From contig MU270063.1 of NCBI GenBank assembly GCA_021432635.1, positions 186,001 through 250,000 of the forward strand: a stretch of 64,000 nt of DNA, in the 5' to 3' direction. A program made the position numbers and the translations under genes. This DNA comes from Thozetella sp. PMI_491 (Eukaryota > Ascomycota > Sordariomycetes > Chaetosphaeriales > Chaetosphaeriaceae). Below are positions 1 through 9,563 of this stretch, in pieces; the stretch's first letter is position 1, and each line of letters starts with the position of its first letter. Under the pieces are notes generated by a model that searched no databases, had not been told where the DNA came from, and saw nothing but the letters and a program-made list of their open reading frames with translations.

Positions 1-776
1 GCTCTGCGGTGCATGATCAACGCCGACATTCCTCTGAATCAGGGCTGCTTAGCCGCCATCGATATTCGCATCCCCAAGCCTAGCATTCTGAGCCCGACGC
101 GTGCCGCGGCTGTGGTCGGCGGGAATGTTACAACCTCGCAGCGTGTGACAGATGTGGTGCTCAAGGCGCTAGGGGCCTGTGCCGCCTCGCAGGGCTGCCT
201 CAACAACTTGACGTTCGGAATAGACGCCAAGACGGATGCTGCTACCGGAAATGTGGTCCCTGGATTTGGTTACTACGAGACGTAAGTGAAAAGCTGCTCC
301 ACGTTTGAAATACACTCATGTCAGATGGCTGCTAACCGCCGCACAGCATTGCCGGAGGCGCGGGAGCCGGGCCGACGTGGCATGGCGAGAACGGTGTGCA
401 CGTACATATGACGAATACGCGCATCACAGATCCGGAGATTCTCGAGAAGCGGTATCCTTGCATTCTGCGGCGCTTCGAGCTGCGTCCGGAAACCGGCGGC
501 CGCGGCCATTTCCGGGGCGGAGACGGCGTGGCGCGCGAGATCGAGTTCCTGACCCCTGTGCAGTGCTCAATCCTGTCGGAGCGCCGTGTCCACCGGCCAT
601 ACGGCATGGAGGGCGGAGAGGCAGGACAGACAGGGTTGAACCTATGGCTCAGCAAGGACAAGTACACTGGTGAGGACCGGACCGTCAACATGGGTGGCAA
701 GGGGAGCGTGGCCATGAGCACGGGCGATCGTGTCGTCATCATGACACCCGGTGGCGGCGGCTGGGGCGCTCAGTGA
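1..776 (+). CDS. 5-oxoprolinase / hydantoinase B-type protein, 3' part
   Basis: This is the C-terminal end of a 5-oxoprolinase (OPLAH-like) enzyme, which hydrolyses 5-oxo-L-proline to glutamate with ATP in the cytosol. The gene is cut by the window edge, and the frame is open from base 1. Exons are 1-281 and 347-776, and the 65-nt intron (282-346) has a GTAAGT donor and a CACAG acceptor. The joined protein reads through the family's Gly-rich stretch ([20 protein letters not shown]) and ends in GGGGWGAQ. These match the hydantoinase B/oxoprolinase C-terminal region: the TRITDPE segment, the [11 protein letters not shown] segment and a terminal GGGG-W-G. Only about 235 residues are visible out of a usual 1,250-1,300. 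The family call is firm; substrate specificity between oxoproline and hydantoins cannot be judged from this end. Confidence 0.9.
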
Positions 777-992
777 TTTTCCTTCGAATTTTAAGCACTG
801 CTTTCGCGTGGATTTTCATGTTTGCGTAGGCTCTGTTGGGAGAATACATAGAAGACCTGGTCCTGCTATCCAAATGCTTTGGATGGGTCAATAATTTCAT
901 ATGACTTATACATCATGCAGTTGTTATTCATGCTGGAGATCAAGCTTCCAGTGTGAGAAAGTCTCTAGGGACATTTTCGTACACTCGTCAGC

Positions 993-3229
993 TCAAGCCC
1001 CAGTATCTCCTGTTTGAGAACTCCCAGTATCTGCATTCTCATTCATGCCCTCCTCCCGCATCATCGCCATGCTGCCGATCCACTGTCGATCCATGTCAAT
1101 ACCGATTGAGTCCATCACCTCCGCCCACACAGACGGGTCTTCAGCTGCGTCAATACTGAATGGTGACTGCTGGGGCTCTTGCCGGTCGCCTGCCATCCAG
1201 TTCAACTGGCTGGGAATCCCGGTATCGCGGACCCCTTCGTCTGCACCTTCCGGGGCAACAGGTTTGATGGTTGCGCGTATCTTGGTCAGCAGTGTGTGGC
1301 ATGCCCGAATGTACTTGTTTCCCTTTTCAGCCATGCTTTGCAGTACCTGGAGAGCTGTGTCCATAGCCGATGCGTTCATTTCGTGATAAGGAAAGGCGAT
1401 GTTGACCATAACGAGGAGCAGAGCTGCCGAGAAAGCTTGCTCGCCATCGATAAACCCATAGGTAGCTACCATGACCGGTCAGTCCATATGTACAAGGTGA
1501 TGCCGTCGGTGGAAGAGCTAGAGTCCCTACCAACAAGATTGTACTTGGCCGCGGCATTGAGAATGCTTGTGCTGGATCGAGCCGCCGATATAGAGGCATC
1601 AATGACACTAACGACATCTGCGGACAGCCCGTCCTCCCACCGCGAGCCGCTTGCGCGCTGTCCATTCGCTCCGTTGGTCGCCATTTGGCGCTGAACAGCA
1701 TAAAGCAACAGAGGGCGGGCTGTCATGTTGATACAGTGATAATAGTGGAGGTAGGTCGACACCAGCTCTCGATTGACCTGCTTGTCGAGGTCCGCTGGTT
1801 CCAACCTTACTTCGGGCGGAAGCTGGTGGATCCATTCCGACAAGCTCTTCATAATATCTTGAATAGATGCCGAAAGGCTGGTCCCAGACTGGCGCTTCTT
1901 TCGATATATATCCTGTCCGATGCGGCCAAGTATACGCGACAGTTCGGTGTAGGTTCTCAGGACTGAAGGGCGGCGGGATTCCTCCCCATCTATTGCGCTG
2001 GGCAGCAGCACGTCGATGTCGTTGTCGTTGATGGAGATGGGGTGGCCGGACGTAACACACAACAGACGCTCCAGGCTGTAAGTGGACCACCACACCCTGC
2101 GCCGTCGTTCCCGCTCATACGGGTCCATGTCCTGATCCAGGACCTCCTGGTGCAGTCCCAATGATACAGCCATGCGGAGGGCGAGACCAATATACAGATA
2201 CGCTGAGTCCCGTCGGTTCAGGGTCTGCATGTAGTACGCTACATAGCTCAGCACCTCAACGAAAAGAATCGATCCATCCTCACGAGCATCGGGGAGAAAT
2301 TGCAGTGCGTGCTTGAAATAGTGGAACCCCGGCGGCCCGTCGTTCCCGGTCCATTGGTTGACCGAGTACATCTGACCGAATGCGAATACCAGCAAGACTT
2401 GGCAGAATATGAGGCAGTCATCACGGTCGCTGAGATCGGGGGGAGAGGCATACACATGTTTCAGGCGCTGGTGGAAACCCTCGTCGTCGAGAAAGGAGAA
2501 TATGGTGCCGATGTAAGCGTGTTGTGCTTGGTACAGACGCTTAGCGAAGTCATATGGAGGAAGCTGGGGCATGGTGGGCATCATCGGCCGCCGGAGCCAT
2601 GATGTATCGTCGTAGTGAGGGTACATGTGCCATGCCAGAGTCTCGGTCGTTGGATTTAGCCTATTGGCGATGTATGTAGATGAAGAGTTGCCCATGTAGT
2701 CTACAGATGCACTTAGTACGAGGACCTTCAGCACCAGGGCAAAGCGCTTTCAAGAGACTCACGGTACTGGCCAGGCCGTGTCACCACCCAGTTGTCCGTT
2801 CCAGGGAAGGCCCATTCAACCTCGGTCGCCGTGGTGTCCGCCGGGCTAGGAATGCCATCCTGAAGCCGGGTATTTGCCGCTCTGGCCTGCGACTGCAGCT
2901 TGAGCAGGTAACTGCAGGGGTTACTCGACGTCCTTTCAAGTGTTTCGGGAGCCTATTGAATGGTGTACCAACCTCTCTGGAACGCTGATGCGCTTCTCTG
3001 ACTCCGAATAAATGCAGTTTTGACCCGCGTCACTGCAGGCGGCGCAGGGGTAAGGAGGCGTGCCGCAGCACTTTTGCTTGCGTCGTCTACATCGGTCACA
3101 GCTACGGGTCTGTCAGTACGAGAGTCGACGTCGGCAGGGCTAGAGCCATCATCCATACGCAACTGGGGACCGCCTGAGGACGTCGTGCGATGACTGGTGC
3201 CGACGGGCAAGAGACTTTGATGCCTGCAT
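993..3229 (-). CDS. Zn2Cys6 transcription factor with fungal_trans domain
   Basis: This is a nuclear DNA-binding regulator. Resolved exons are 3109-2973, 2911-2763, 2700-1531 and 1465-993. The DNA-binding cluster lies in the 3109-2973 exon: CDRCRRRKQKC, then C-x2-C-x6-C with CAAC and QNC, and it is followed by a likely dimerisation helix (YLLKLQSQARAANTRLQ). The 2700-1531 exon carries the fungal-specific transcription factor domain, with the typical RRRRVWWSTYSLERLLCVTSG segment. Introns 2701-2762, 2912-2972 and 1466-1530 have GTGAGT, GTTGGT and GTAGGG donors; the first ends with a perfect TACTAAG branch site. The first exon is not resolved: an ATG at 3229 could be joined, in phase, to the acceptor at about 3110 through a weak GTTGCG donor. 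Targets are unknown; the P450 at 3783 lies divergently next to it. Confidence 0.85.
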
Positions 3230-3782
3230 TGCGCTGCCGTTCGTGTATGTAGAGTGCCGAACATGGAATGAGGTTTGTGTGGGGGTGGTAGTTGTGCCGC
3301 CTGCCCGGGTCGACGCTATCTCTTTGCTATCTGCCTCTGTCTCCCCCCCCCTTAGTCAACTACGAACCCACATTCGCGTGCGTGCACCACACTGCATGCG
3401 TCAAGATGCTGCTGATAAGCTAGTGCATTGCGGGGGGCCATCAGCGGGCCGGTAAGCATGGCGACCCCAGCCGACACTTCGATCGGCCCTGGCTCGACTC
3501 GCTGCGTTATCTCTGTCGGCCCCACAACCCGATCTAACAAAGCCCAGCGACTGGCCCAAGGTTCCACGGCCCGGACGAGGTTGAGCGGACCCGGGGAAGT
3601 AAACACGCGGTTACCATGATCCGACAGGAAATAAGACCTCGGCGACTTATGGAGTGACTCTATATGGCCGTTATTCAACACGGAGAAGGCCGCGCAGAAC
3701 TGGATTGGCTCATAAAAAAGCCAGCGCGAGGAGGAATCCGAGACTAGTCATCCAGAGCAGCTGCAAGCAGCCTTCAGTCACC
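3230..3782. other. Divergent promoter region, regulator / P450
   Basis: This 553-base interval lies between the Zn2Cys6 regulator (minus strand) and the P450 (plus strand). Short frames on both strands have no recognisable protein. It probably holds both promoters and the unresolved first exon boundary of the regulator. I see no clear TATA box. Confidence 0.5.
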
Positions 3783-5351
3783 ATGTTGTCAACCTATCTC
3801 GTTTTCCTTGCCTTTATGGGCACCGCGCTGGCAATAGCGCGGCTGGCCTCCCTGGGCCTTCACCTGCGCGGCATACCGGGCCCTTTCCTGGCGCGCTTTA
3901 CGGACCTCTGGCGGTACCGGGCAATGAACTCGCAGGGTTGGTCTGCGAGACTGACAGCGCTGCACCAGAAGCATGGACATCTTGTGCGTCTCGGGCCCAA
4001 CCACATCAGCGTCAGCGATCCCAGCGCGATCCCCGTCATCTACGGAACCAACCCGGTGTGGCTGAAGGGTCCCTCCTACTTCGCCGCCACGACAGTCAGT
4101 CAAGGGCGAGCGGTCCCCAGCATCATCGCCATGGGGGAGAGCCAGCATACCGCAGTCCGCAAGTCGGCCGGCAGAGCATTTACTACGAACTCTCTCCTCG
4201 ACTACGAGGCGTCCATCGAGCAGTCGGCAGGTGAACTTGTGCGAGCCGTCGGGGCGCACCCCATGATCGACATCGCAACCTGGCTGCAGTTCTTCGCCAT
4301 GGACGTGCTCATGAACATTGCCTTCAGCGAGTCCTTGGGGTTTATGGAGAAGGGCGGTGATGTCGAAGGCATCCTCGCGGCCGTTGTAGGTCGCTTTGAC
4401 CACTGGAATGAGTGGGGAGCCATCCCCGGCGCCGATTATACCTTCAACAAAGGCCCGCTGGCAGCTCGGTTTCGAAAGCAACGCGATAGCCCGTTGGCAC
4501 GCGTCGGGCTAGCAAAGTTACTGGCCCGGAAAGGCGCCATCGATCAGATGGACCGCCACGATTTACTTCAAAAGTTTCTCGAAGGCCAGGCCAAGTATCC
4601 CGACATCGTCTCTCAGGACGAGATCCTCGGCATCATCATGTCGACGATCGGCGCCGGCGCTGACACGACGGCCGGCACACTAGCCTACACTCTCCTCCTG
4701 CTCTGCAAGAACCCGCATGCTGCGCAAGCCCTCCGAGCAGAGCTGGATGAGGCAGTGCAAAGTGGTGCCCTGACAAGTCCGCCGAAGTGGTCCCAGGTGA
4801 GCCACCTGCCATACCTTGAGGCCGTCCTGAAGGAGTCCATGCGTATCTTCCCCATCGCCTCCTGGGGCCTCGACCGGATCGTGCCACCCAGCGGCGCCAC
4901 TGTGTGCGGCCAGTATATTCCCTGTGGCACCATCATGGGATGCCATATCGACTCTGTGCATCTCGACAAGGGCGTGTATGGACCAGACGCGGCGGCATTC
5001 CGGCCTGAGCGATGGCTCGAGGCCGGCGAGGAGCAACGTCGTCGTATGGATCGTGCCTTCTTGGCCTTCAGCGCGGGAAAGCGCACCTGCACAGGCCTCC
5101 ATATTGCTTGGCTGGAGATGAAAAAGGTTCTCCCGCTGCTTCTGATGAACTTTGAGGTGAGATACGAGCTGCAAACTGACCTTGGCCTTCCCCCCGGAAT
5201 CCAACCATTGACTCTTCTCGTACAGATGGATCTCGCCCACCCGGAGCAGGATGTGATGGGCGCTGTGCGCATTAGCGCCGTCAAGTATCCGCCGCCGATA
5301 TGGATGCATGTGCGACATAGGAAGCCGGTCCAAGTTAGCACTGAGGCATAA
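3783..5351 (+). CDS. Cytochrome P450 monooxygenase (pisatin-demethylase-like)
   Basis: This is a heme-thiolate monooxygenase, probably anchored in the ER membrane by its N-terminal hydrophobic helix (first ~25 residues). The start at 3783 is preferred over the in-frame upstream extension because the helix begins there and an RGIPGPFLARF hinge follows. Visible motifs are the I-helix oxygen-binding segment (GAGADTTAG), the K-helix ExxR (KESMR), the PERW segment, and the heme loop FSAGKRTCTG with the Cys ligand. Between NFE and MDLAHPE lies an in-frame 69-nt insertion (5157-5225) with a GTGAGA donor, an internal CTGAC and a TACAG acceptor. Removing it restores normal P450 spacing and gives 499 residues; reading through gives 522. 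The C-terminal KYPPPIW resembles pisatin demethylase/CYP65-like fungal P450s. The substrate is unknown. Confidence 0.92.
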   Translation: MLSTYLVFLAFMGTALAIARLASLGLHLRGIPGPFLARFTDLWRYRAMNSQGWSARLTALHQKHGHLVRLGPNHISVSDPSAIPVIYGTNPVWLKGPSYFAATTVSQGRAVPSIIAMGESQHTAVRKSAGRAFTTNSLLDYEASIEQSAGELVRAVGAHPMIDIATWLQFFAMDVLMNIAFSESLGFMEKGGDVEGILAAVVGRFDHWNEWGAIPGADYTFNKGPLAARFRKQRDSPLARVGLAKLLARKGAIDQMDRHDLLQKFLEGQAKYPDIVSQDEILGIIMSTIGAGADTTAGTLAYTLLLLCKNPHAAQALRAELDEAVQSGALTSPPKWSQVSHLPYLEAVLKESMRIFPIASWGLDRIVPPSGATVCGQYIPCGTIMGCHIDSVHLDKGVYGPDAAAFRPERWLEAGEEQRRRMDRAFLAFSAGKRTCTGLHIAWLEMKKVLPLLLMNFEVRYELQTDLGLPPGIQPLTLLVQMDLAHPEQDVMGAVRISAVKYPPPIWMHVRHRKPVQVSTEA

Positions 5352-7189
5352 AGCCGAAACTGCGCATCCCAGATCCTGTACTAAAACGCCTTTTGATAAC
5401 GCTCGCGAAGCCGAGCCGAGTATGGCCGGAGGGATATCGGTTCGCTTCGCAGCCACTCGGCAGACGGAAAACAAAAAGGGGTCGAGAAACTTCTGTTTCG
5501 ACTGTTGTTTGAGATGGCAGGCGAAAGATTCACGAAGCTGAGAAATGCACAGCCTCACGGCGCCGAGGCGGACGTAGTAGCTATGAGCAAGATTCTGACG
5601 AGTTAAGAGAGCGAAAGCGAGCGGGCTGGCTCTTGCGCCAAGGGAACCCCCTCGTTAGACGCCAGGGGTGGCCGAATAGACGAGTGAAAGGCTTGACTGC
5701 TCGAAGCTTAACCTAGTTTGAGTGTGAAGACAGGACCAAGTCGAATCCACAAATACCAGACACAAGCGTCTTCACCTTTGCGACGGTCCGTAGGCCTTTC
5801 TCCGCGCTAGGCCCGCGGCGGGGCCAGAAACTCACTCACAACTGCCGCACTCCGCCTTGTTTCTCGCTCAACGGTAGATGGTGGGCAGGCTTTGGACACG
5901 CCATGTTTGCGTCCGAAGCCTGAGGCCCTACTTTCTTTCTAGAAGCGGGTCGTTTGAGCTCAAGGCTTGGCAAGCCAAGATGTGATGCCAAGACGTGATG
6001 ATCATCGCCTGGCCGGCTCCACTGAGCTACCATCCGATGATCGAAGACCCTAGGTCAAGGCCGCTCGGCAGTACTCGCAACTCACTTCCCATCTCGTCCA
6101 AGAACCTGGTGCCAATTCAAGGCGAGCGAGCGACAGAGATATCTCCCAGGGACTACGCGTACGAAGCAATGCCATGGCGACGATAGCGAGACGATTAAGA
6201 CCCACTCTGCATCTGCCGTAGCACTAGTGAGCTTGAATCTCGGTCGGCTAGGCGCGCAGAGCCTCCAAAAAAAAGCTGTTTCGTCGGACTTTGGTCCAAG
6301 TCGTTGTGTAAGCGACCTAGCCGAGCCTGCACACCCATGCCCACGCTTCCTTGCCGGACCTCGACTGTAACCGTGATGGTGTTGTGGTACGTAAGCCTTT
6401 GGGCCCAAAGCGGTGGATTTCGTGACTATATTCGGTGTTCTGGACACCAGTTAGGGTTTCATCTGATGTCAGAGTGCACATGAGCTTCCGAGGCGGCTCC
6501 ACTGAGGCTCATGCTACCAGCCCCTGGCTTCCCCAGATGAGATGCTTCCAGGGGCCATCTGCCGACACACAGTTCGTCGTCATCAGTCCTAGCCCGAACG
6601 AGGTCGAGACCCTCCCTGAGTGGTTGGACGGAATCTTGGAAGAGCGGCAGAAGCAAGTCCGCCCCCCACTTTTGTCTCGATTTCTTCTAGCGTCGCGGTG
6701 GCTCCGGGGTTGGCCCAGGACAGAGTTGACGTTGTCGGGCGATGATTGCCTTCATGGTTAGAAGCTTGGAGGGCGCCATTGGAATATGACAGACCAGGGT
6801 CTATGGTCCATGAGCTGCCGTGGCTCACCCATCCCCCACATGCCGTCCCCTGCGCGCGAACCTGCGGGCGTGGCGTGGTAGGTCTTTGGTATCAGTCCTG
6901 GTGTGTATCAAAGTCTGGTCGTCGAGAAAGTCCCTAGCACTCAAAGTTGTGTATATTAACTCGTCCAGCTTCCGTCTTTCCTGGCTTGAATTCTCTCAGC
7001 AATCGCAGCGCGCTTTGGTCTTCTGTCTCTCCCTTCTTCTCATTCGCTCGCCCCGGTTCTTGACGAACTGTTCCCTTCTCTCGCCCCCCTTTGATACGCT
7101 CTTTGATAGAGAGAGCTGTGCTCTACGCGACCTTATCGAATCTACTATTTCAGTCGCCCGGCTCGACTACTCATTACACTCTTGGCAAG
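5352..7189. other. 1.8-kb stretch without a supported gene
   Basis: Only short overlapping frames on both strands are present, without recognisable domains, and none joins into a plausible spliced protein. The last ~250 bases (from about 6940) are pyrimidine-rich, with CT tracts typical of a fungal core promoter and 5' leader for the secreted repeat protein that starts at 7190. Confidence 0.5.
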
Positions 7190-8221
7190 ATGAAGACCTC
7201 GAACTTTCTTCTCTCCCTTCTCGCCACCTCGGCTACCTACGTCGCCGCCGCCCCGGCCGACCCCCAGGCAGTAAGTTGGGCCCGTCGTCTTCAAAGAGCT
7301 ACTGGCCATGCAGACAGATCATCTAACCTCTCTTTTAGCTCGCAGCTCGCCTCGAAGATAGCGGTGCTGCCGGAGACTCGGGAGCTCTGCTCGCCCGCGA
7401 CCCTAGCGACCGGGTTGTGGAGGCATATGGCCTCACCGCTCGCGAAATCGAGCTGGTAGAGGCCCTCCTGAAGCGACAGGGCAAGGTATGGGGGACACAT
7501 ACAGCTGGGTCATCGAACGCTCACTAAACTTTCTTGGCAGGGCAACCGGCCACCTCCACCCCCACCCGGCGGAAAGGGCAAGGGCAAGGGCAAGCGCCGA
7601 ACTGTTGAGGACGAGGCTGTCTTCGACGAGCTCGAAGCGCGCCAGAACCGTCCTCCCCCTCCTCCTCCTCCTCCTCGCGGAAAGGGCAAGGGCAAACGCC
7701 GGACCGTTGAGGACGAGGCTGTCTTTGACGAGCTCGAAGCGCGCCAGAACCGCCCGCCCCCTCCTCCTCCGCAGAACGGGGGTGCCCGTCCTCCGCCGCC
7801 CAGCGGAAGGGGCAAGGGCAAGCGCCGGACTGTCGACGATGAGGCTGTCTTCGACGAGCTCGAAGTGCGCCAGAACCGTCCGCCCCCTCCTGCCAACAAT
7901 GCCCGTCCTCCCCCTCCGCCTGGTGGAAAGGGCAAGGGTAAGCGCCGCAGCGCTGAGGATGAGGCTGTCCTCGATGAGCTTGAGGTGCGCCAAAACCGCC
8001 CGCCCCCTCCCGCCAACAATGCCCGTCCTCCCCCTCCGCCCGGTGGAAAGGGCAAGGGCAAGCGCCGCAGCGCCGAGGAAGAGGCTGTCCTCGATGAGCT
8101 TGAGGTGCGCCAGAACCGCCCGCCCCCTCCCGCCAACAACGCCCGTCCTCCCCCTCCGCCCGGTGGAAAGGGCAAGGGCAAGCGCCGGAGCGCCGTTGTC
8201 GAGGTTGAGGTTGAGGCCTGA
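7190..8221 (+). CDS. Secreted KEX2-processed repeat precursor, proline-rich
   Basis: This predicted 302-residue secreted precursor has exons 7190-7270, 7339-7485 and 7541-8221; its introns have GTAAGT and GTATGG donors. A signal peptide (MKTSNFLLSLLATSATYVAA) is followed by a ~50-residue leader, then a repeat array. Five copies of an acidic segment (type EDEAVFDELEARQN) are each followed by a polyproline run (RPPPP, later with NNARPPPPPGG). The copies are separated by six K/R-G-K-G-K-R linkers. Each linker ends in Lys-Arg, the site of the Golgi protease Kex2, so cleavage would release similar peptides of about 35-40 residues. This is the layout of fungal KEX2-processed repeat proteins (peptide pheromones, repellents, some RiPP precursors). 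The repeats lack Tyr, and no UstYa (DUF3328) gene is visible nearby, so a ustiloxin-like cyclised product is not supported. Function is unknown. Confidence 0.82.
7541..8208 (+). repeat. Tandem coding repeats of the KEX2 precursor
   Basis: The third exon consists almost entirely of imperfect tandem units of roughly 100-123 nt. The last three units (from about 7860) are nearly identical at nucleotide level, while the first two are shorter and differ in the polyproline part (eight prolines, or an inserted QNGGARPPPP). This suggests recent unit duplication at the 3' side and expected copy-number variation between strains. Confidence 0.85.
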
Positions 8222-8610
8222 AGGGCTGCTGAAAACGCAGCTGCAGGGGTGGTACAGTTATCTTTGGTCAAATACTGGGCGGAGGCGAGTGTGGAGAAAG
8301 GCCAAGATGTTACGTGAAGGTCTCGCGTCGAGCAGTGCCCCGCTTGGACCAAGTCCTGGACCAGGTGCTTTATCGTGGACTGGAGCTTGGTCACAAGGGC
8401 ACTAGAATACACCTAGCCAAGAAGCGTAGCTACTCCATGACAAGGGTATACAGTTACCATGCCAAATATACCCCTCTTTCCACACGAATCCTAGACGGCC
8501 GCCCCGATCTCTCTCAGATGTGGGCGCGCGGTGGGATGCCTTGGCAGCTTCCAATATGAAGTTTAGTGATTCACGGTTAATCGGCAGTTGATGCTCGAAT
8601 GGCCTACCTT

Positions 8611-8650
<40 letters not shown>

Positions 8651-9043
8651 CAATTGCTTATGTAGAGTGCCGTCATATCTAACCAGGTATTTTTAGGTAA
8701 CTAGGGATTAATGGAAGTCAGGTTGGACGGCCACATGGTGAGTGGTTTTTGGCGTTATCACCCCGCCAGCCCCGCCCATGCTATAGCGCCATCCTGGGGC
8801 ACCATCCTGCACCAACATGAGCGCCAACATGGGGGCGAAAAAGTCACGAGCCATAGATTTTTTTCTGGTTCCTCGTATAGGCTCCTGTGAGGCCCTTATT
8901 AAGTGTCTTGCTACTACCTCGGCATCTTCCAATCGGGGTGCGCATCAACCTTAAGTACCCCGCCTTCGGGCCGCCAAGGACAGTTTACCCCGACCTTGCT
9001 AAACCCGGCTCCTGCTTGCATACTCTACAATCTAGACTCCACG
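8222..9043. other. Intergenic region with long poly-T tract
   Basis: No gene is supported here. The region holds the 3' end of the repeat-protein gene and a homopolymer of 37 T (8614-8650). The stretch between about 8650 and 9040 is presumably the promoter of the SnoaL-like gene. Confidence 0.5.
8614..8650. repeat. Poly-T homopolymer, 37 nt
   Basis: This is an uninterrupted run of 37 T in the + strand, following CTTAAA. It could be a promoter dA:dT tract, slippage expansion, or the poly-A tail of a minus-strand retroposed sequence. I see no element upstream or target-site duplication that would prove retroposition. The length is also prone to sequencing error. Confidence 0.9.
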
Positions 9044-9563
9044 ATGACTGCAGCACCCGGCCCCTCCCAGCGCCGCAAGACGGCGGCGCAGATCCTGGAA
9101 ACCTACAATGTCTGGGATCTCGACCAGATAATGAGCTACCGCGCCGAAGATTGTGTCCACGAGATCCTGCCGAGTACGTGTGATCCGCCTTCAGCTGCCC
9201 CGCATTCTAACCAAGCGAGTCGTCTTCTCTAACCTCTGGCATATTTTAGAAGCTCTAAAAATGCCCGACATGGACAACGCCACCTACAGGACCTACTTCG
9301 GTGGGATGATGCCTCACTATCGCAACTTCCGAGTGGAGGCTCATGACTTCTGCGAGGACGAGGCGGATAACAAGATCGTGGTCCACGCATCAAGCTCGGC
9401 GGAGACCGACATCGGCCCCTACAGCAACGAATACATGCTCACGCTCATCTTCAACGAAGCCGGCGATAAAATCGTGAGAATGAAAGAATTCGTAGATTCA
9501 AGAGGGAGCGCGGAGTTCACGATTAGATTGCGGGAACATCTGGCCAAAGCAGAGGGCAGTTGA
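9044..9563 (+). CDS. SnoaL-like (NTF2-fold) small protein
   Basis: This 147-residue protein has exons 9044-9173 and 9250-9563; the intron has a GTACGT donor and a TTTTAG acceptor. The N-terminal half has an ILETYNVWDLDQIMSYR helix and an acidic DCVHEILP segment. The second exon continues with an NATYRTYF segment, PHYRNF, and a strand-rich end with a VRMKEFVDS segment. This is the pattern of fungal SnoaL-like proteins, a cone-shaped alpha+beta fold that includes isomerases or cyclases in fungal meroterpenoid clusters (Trt14/AusH type) and many uncharacterised small proteins. No polyketide synthase or terpene cyclase is present in the window, so a role in a metabolite pathway is only possible. 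It appears complete and cytosolic, without a signal peptide. Confidence 0.75.

Noticed and set aside
4680-5558. 292-aa minus-strand frame over the P450
   Set aside because: The plus strand encodes all P450 motifs; this frame has no motif and is a GC-bias shadow.
7510-8412. 300-aa open frame on the minus strand through the repeat gene
   Set aside because: It is the mirror of the tandem repeats (Gly-rich, Ser-rich translation). The plus strand has the signal peptide, introns and KR-spaced units.
7190-9563. Ustiloxin/dikaritin-type RiPP cluster
   Set aside because: No DUF3328 (UstYa) gene is seen and the repeat cores lack Tyr, so cyclised RiPP biosynthesis is not supported within this window.
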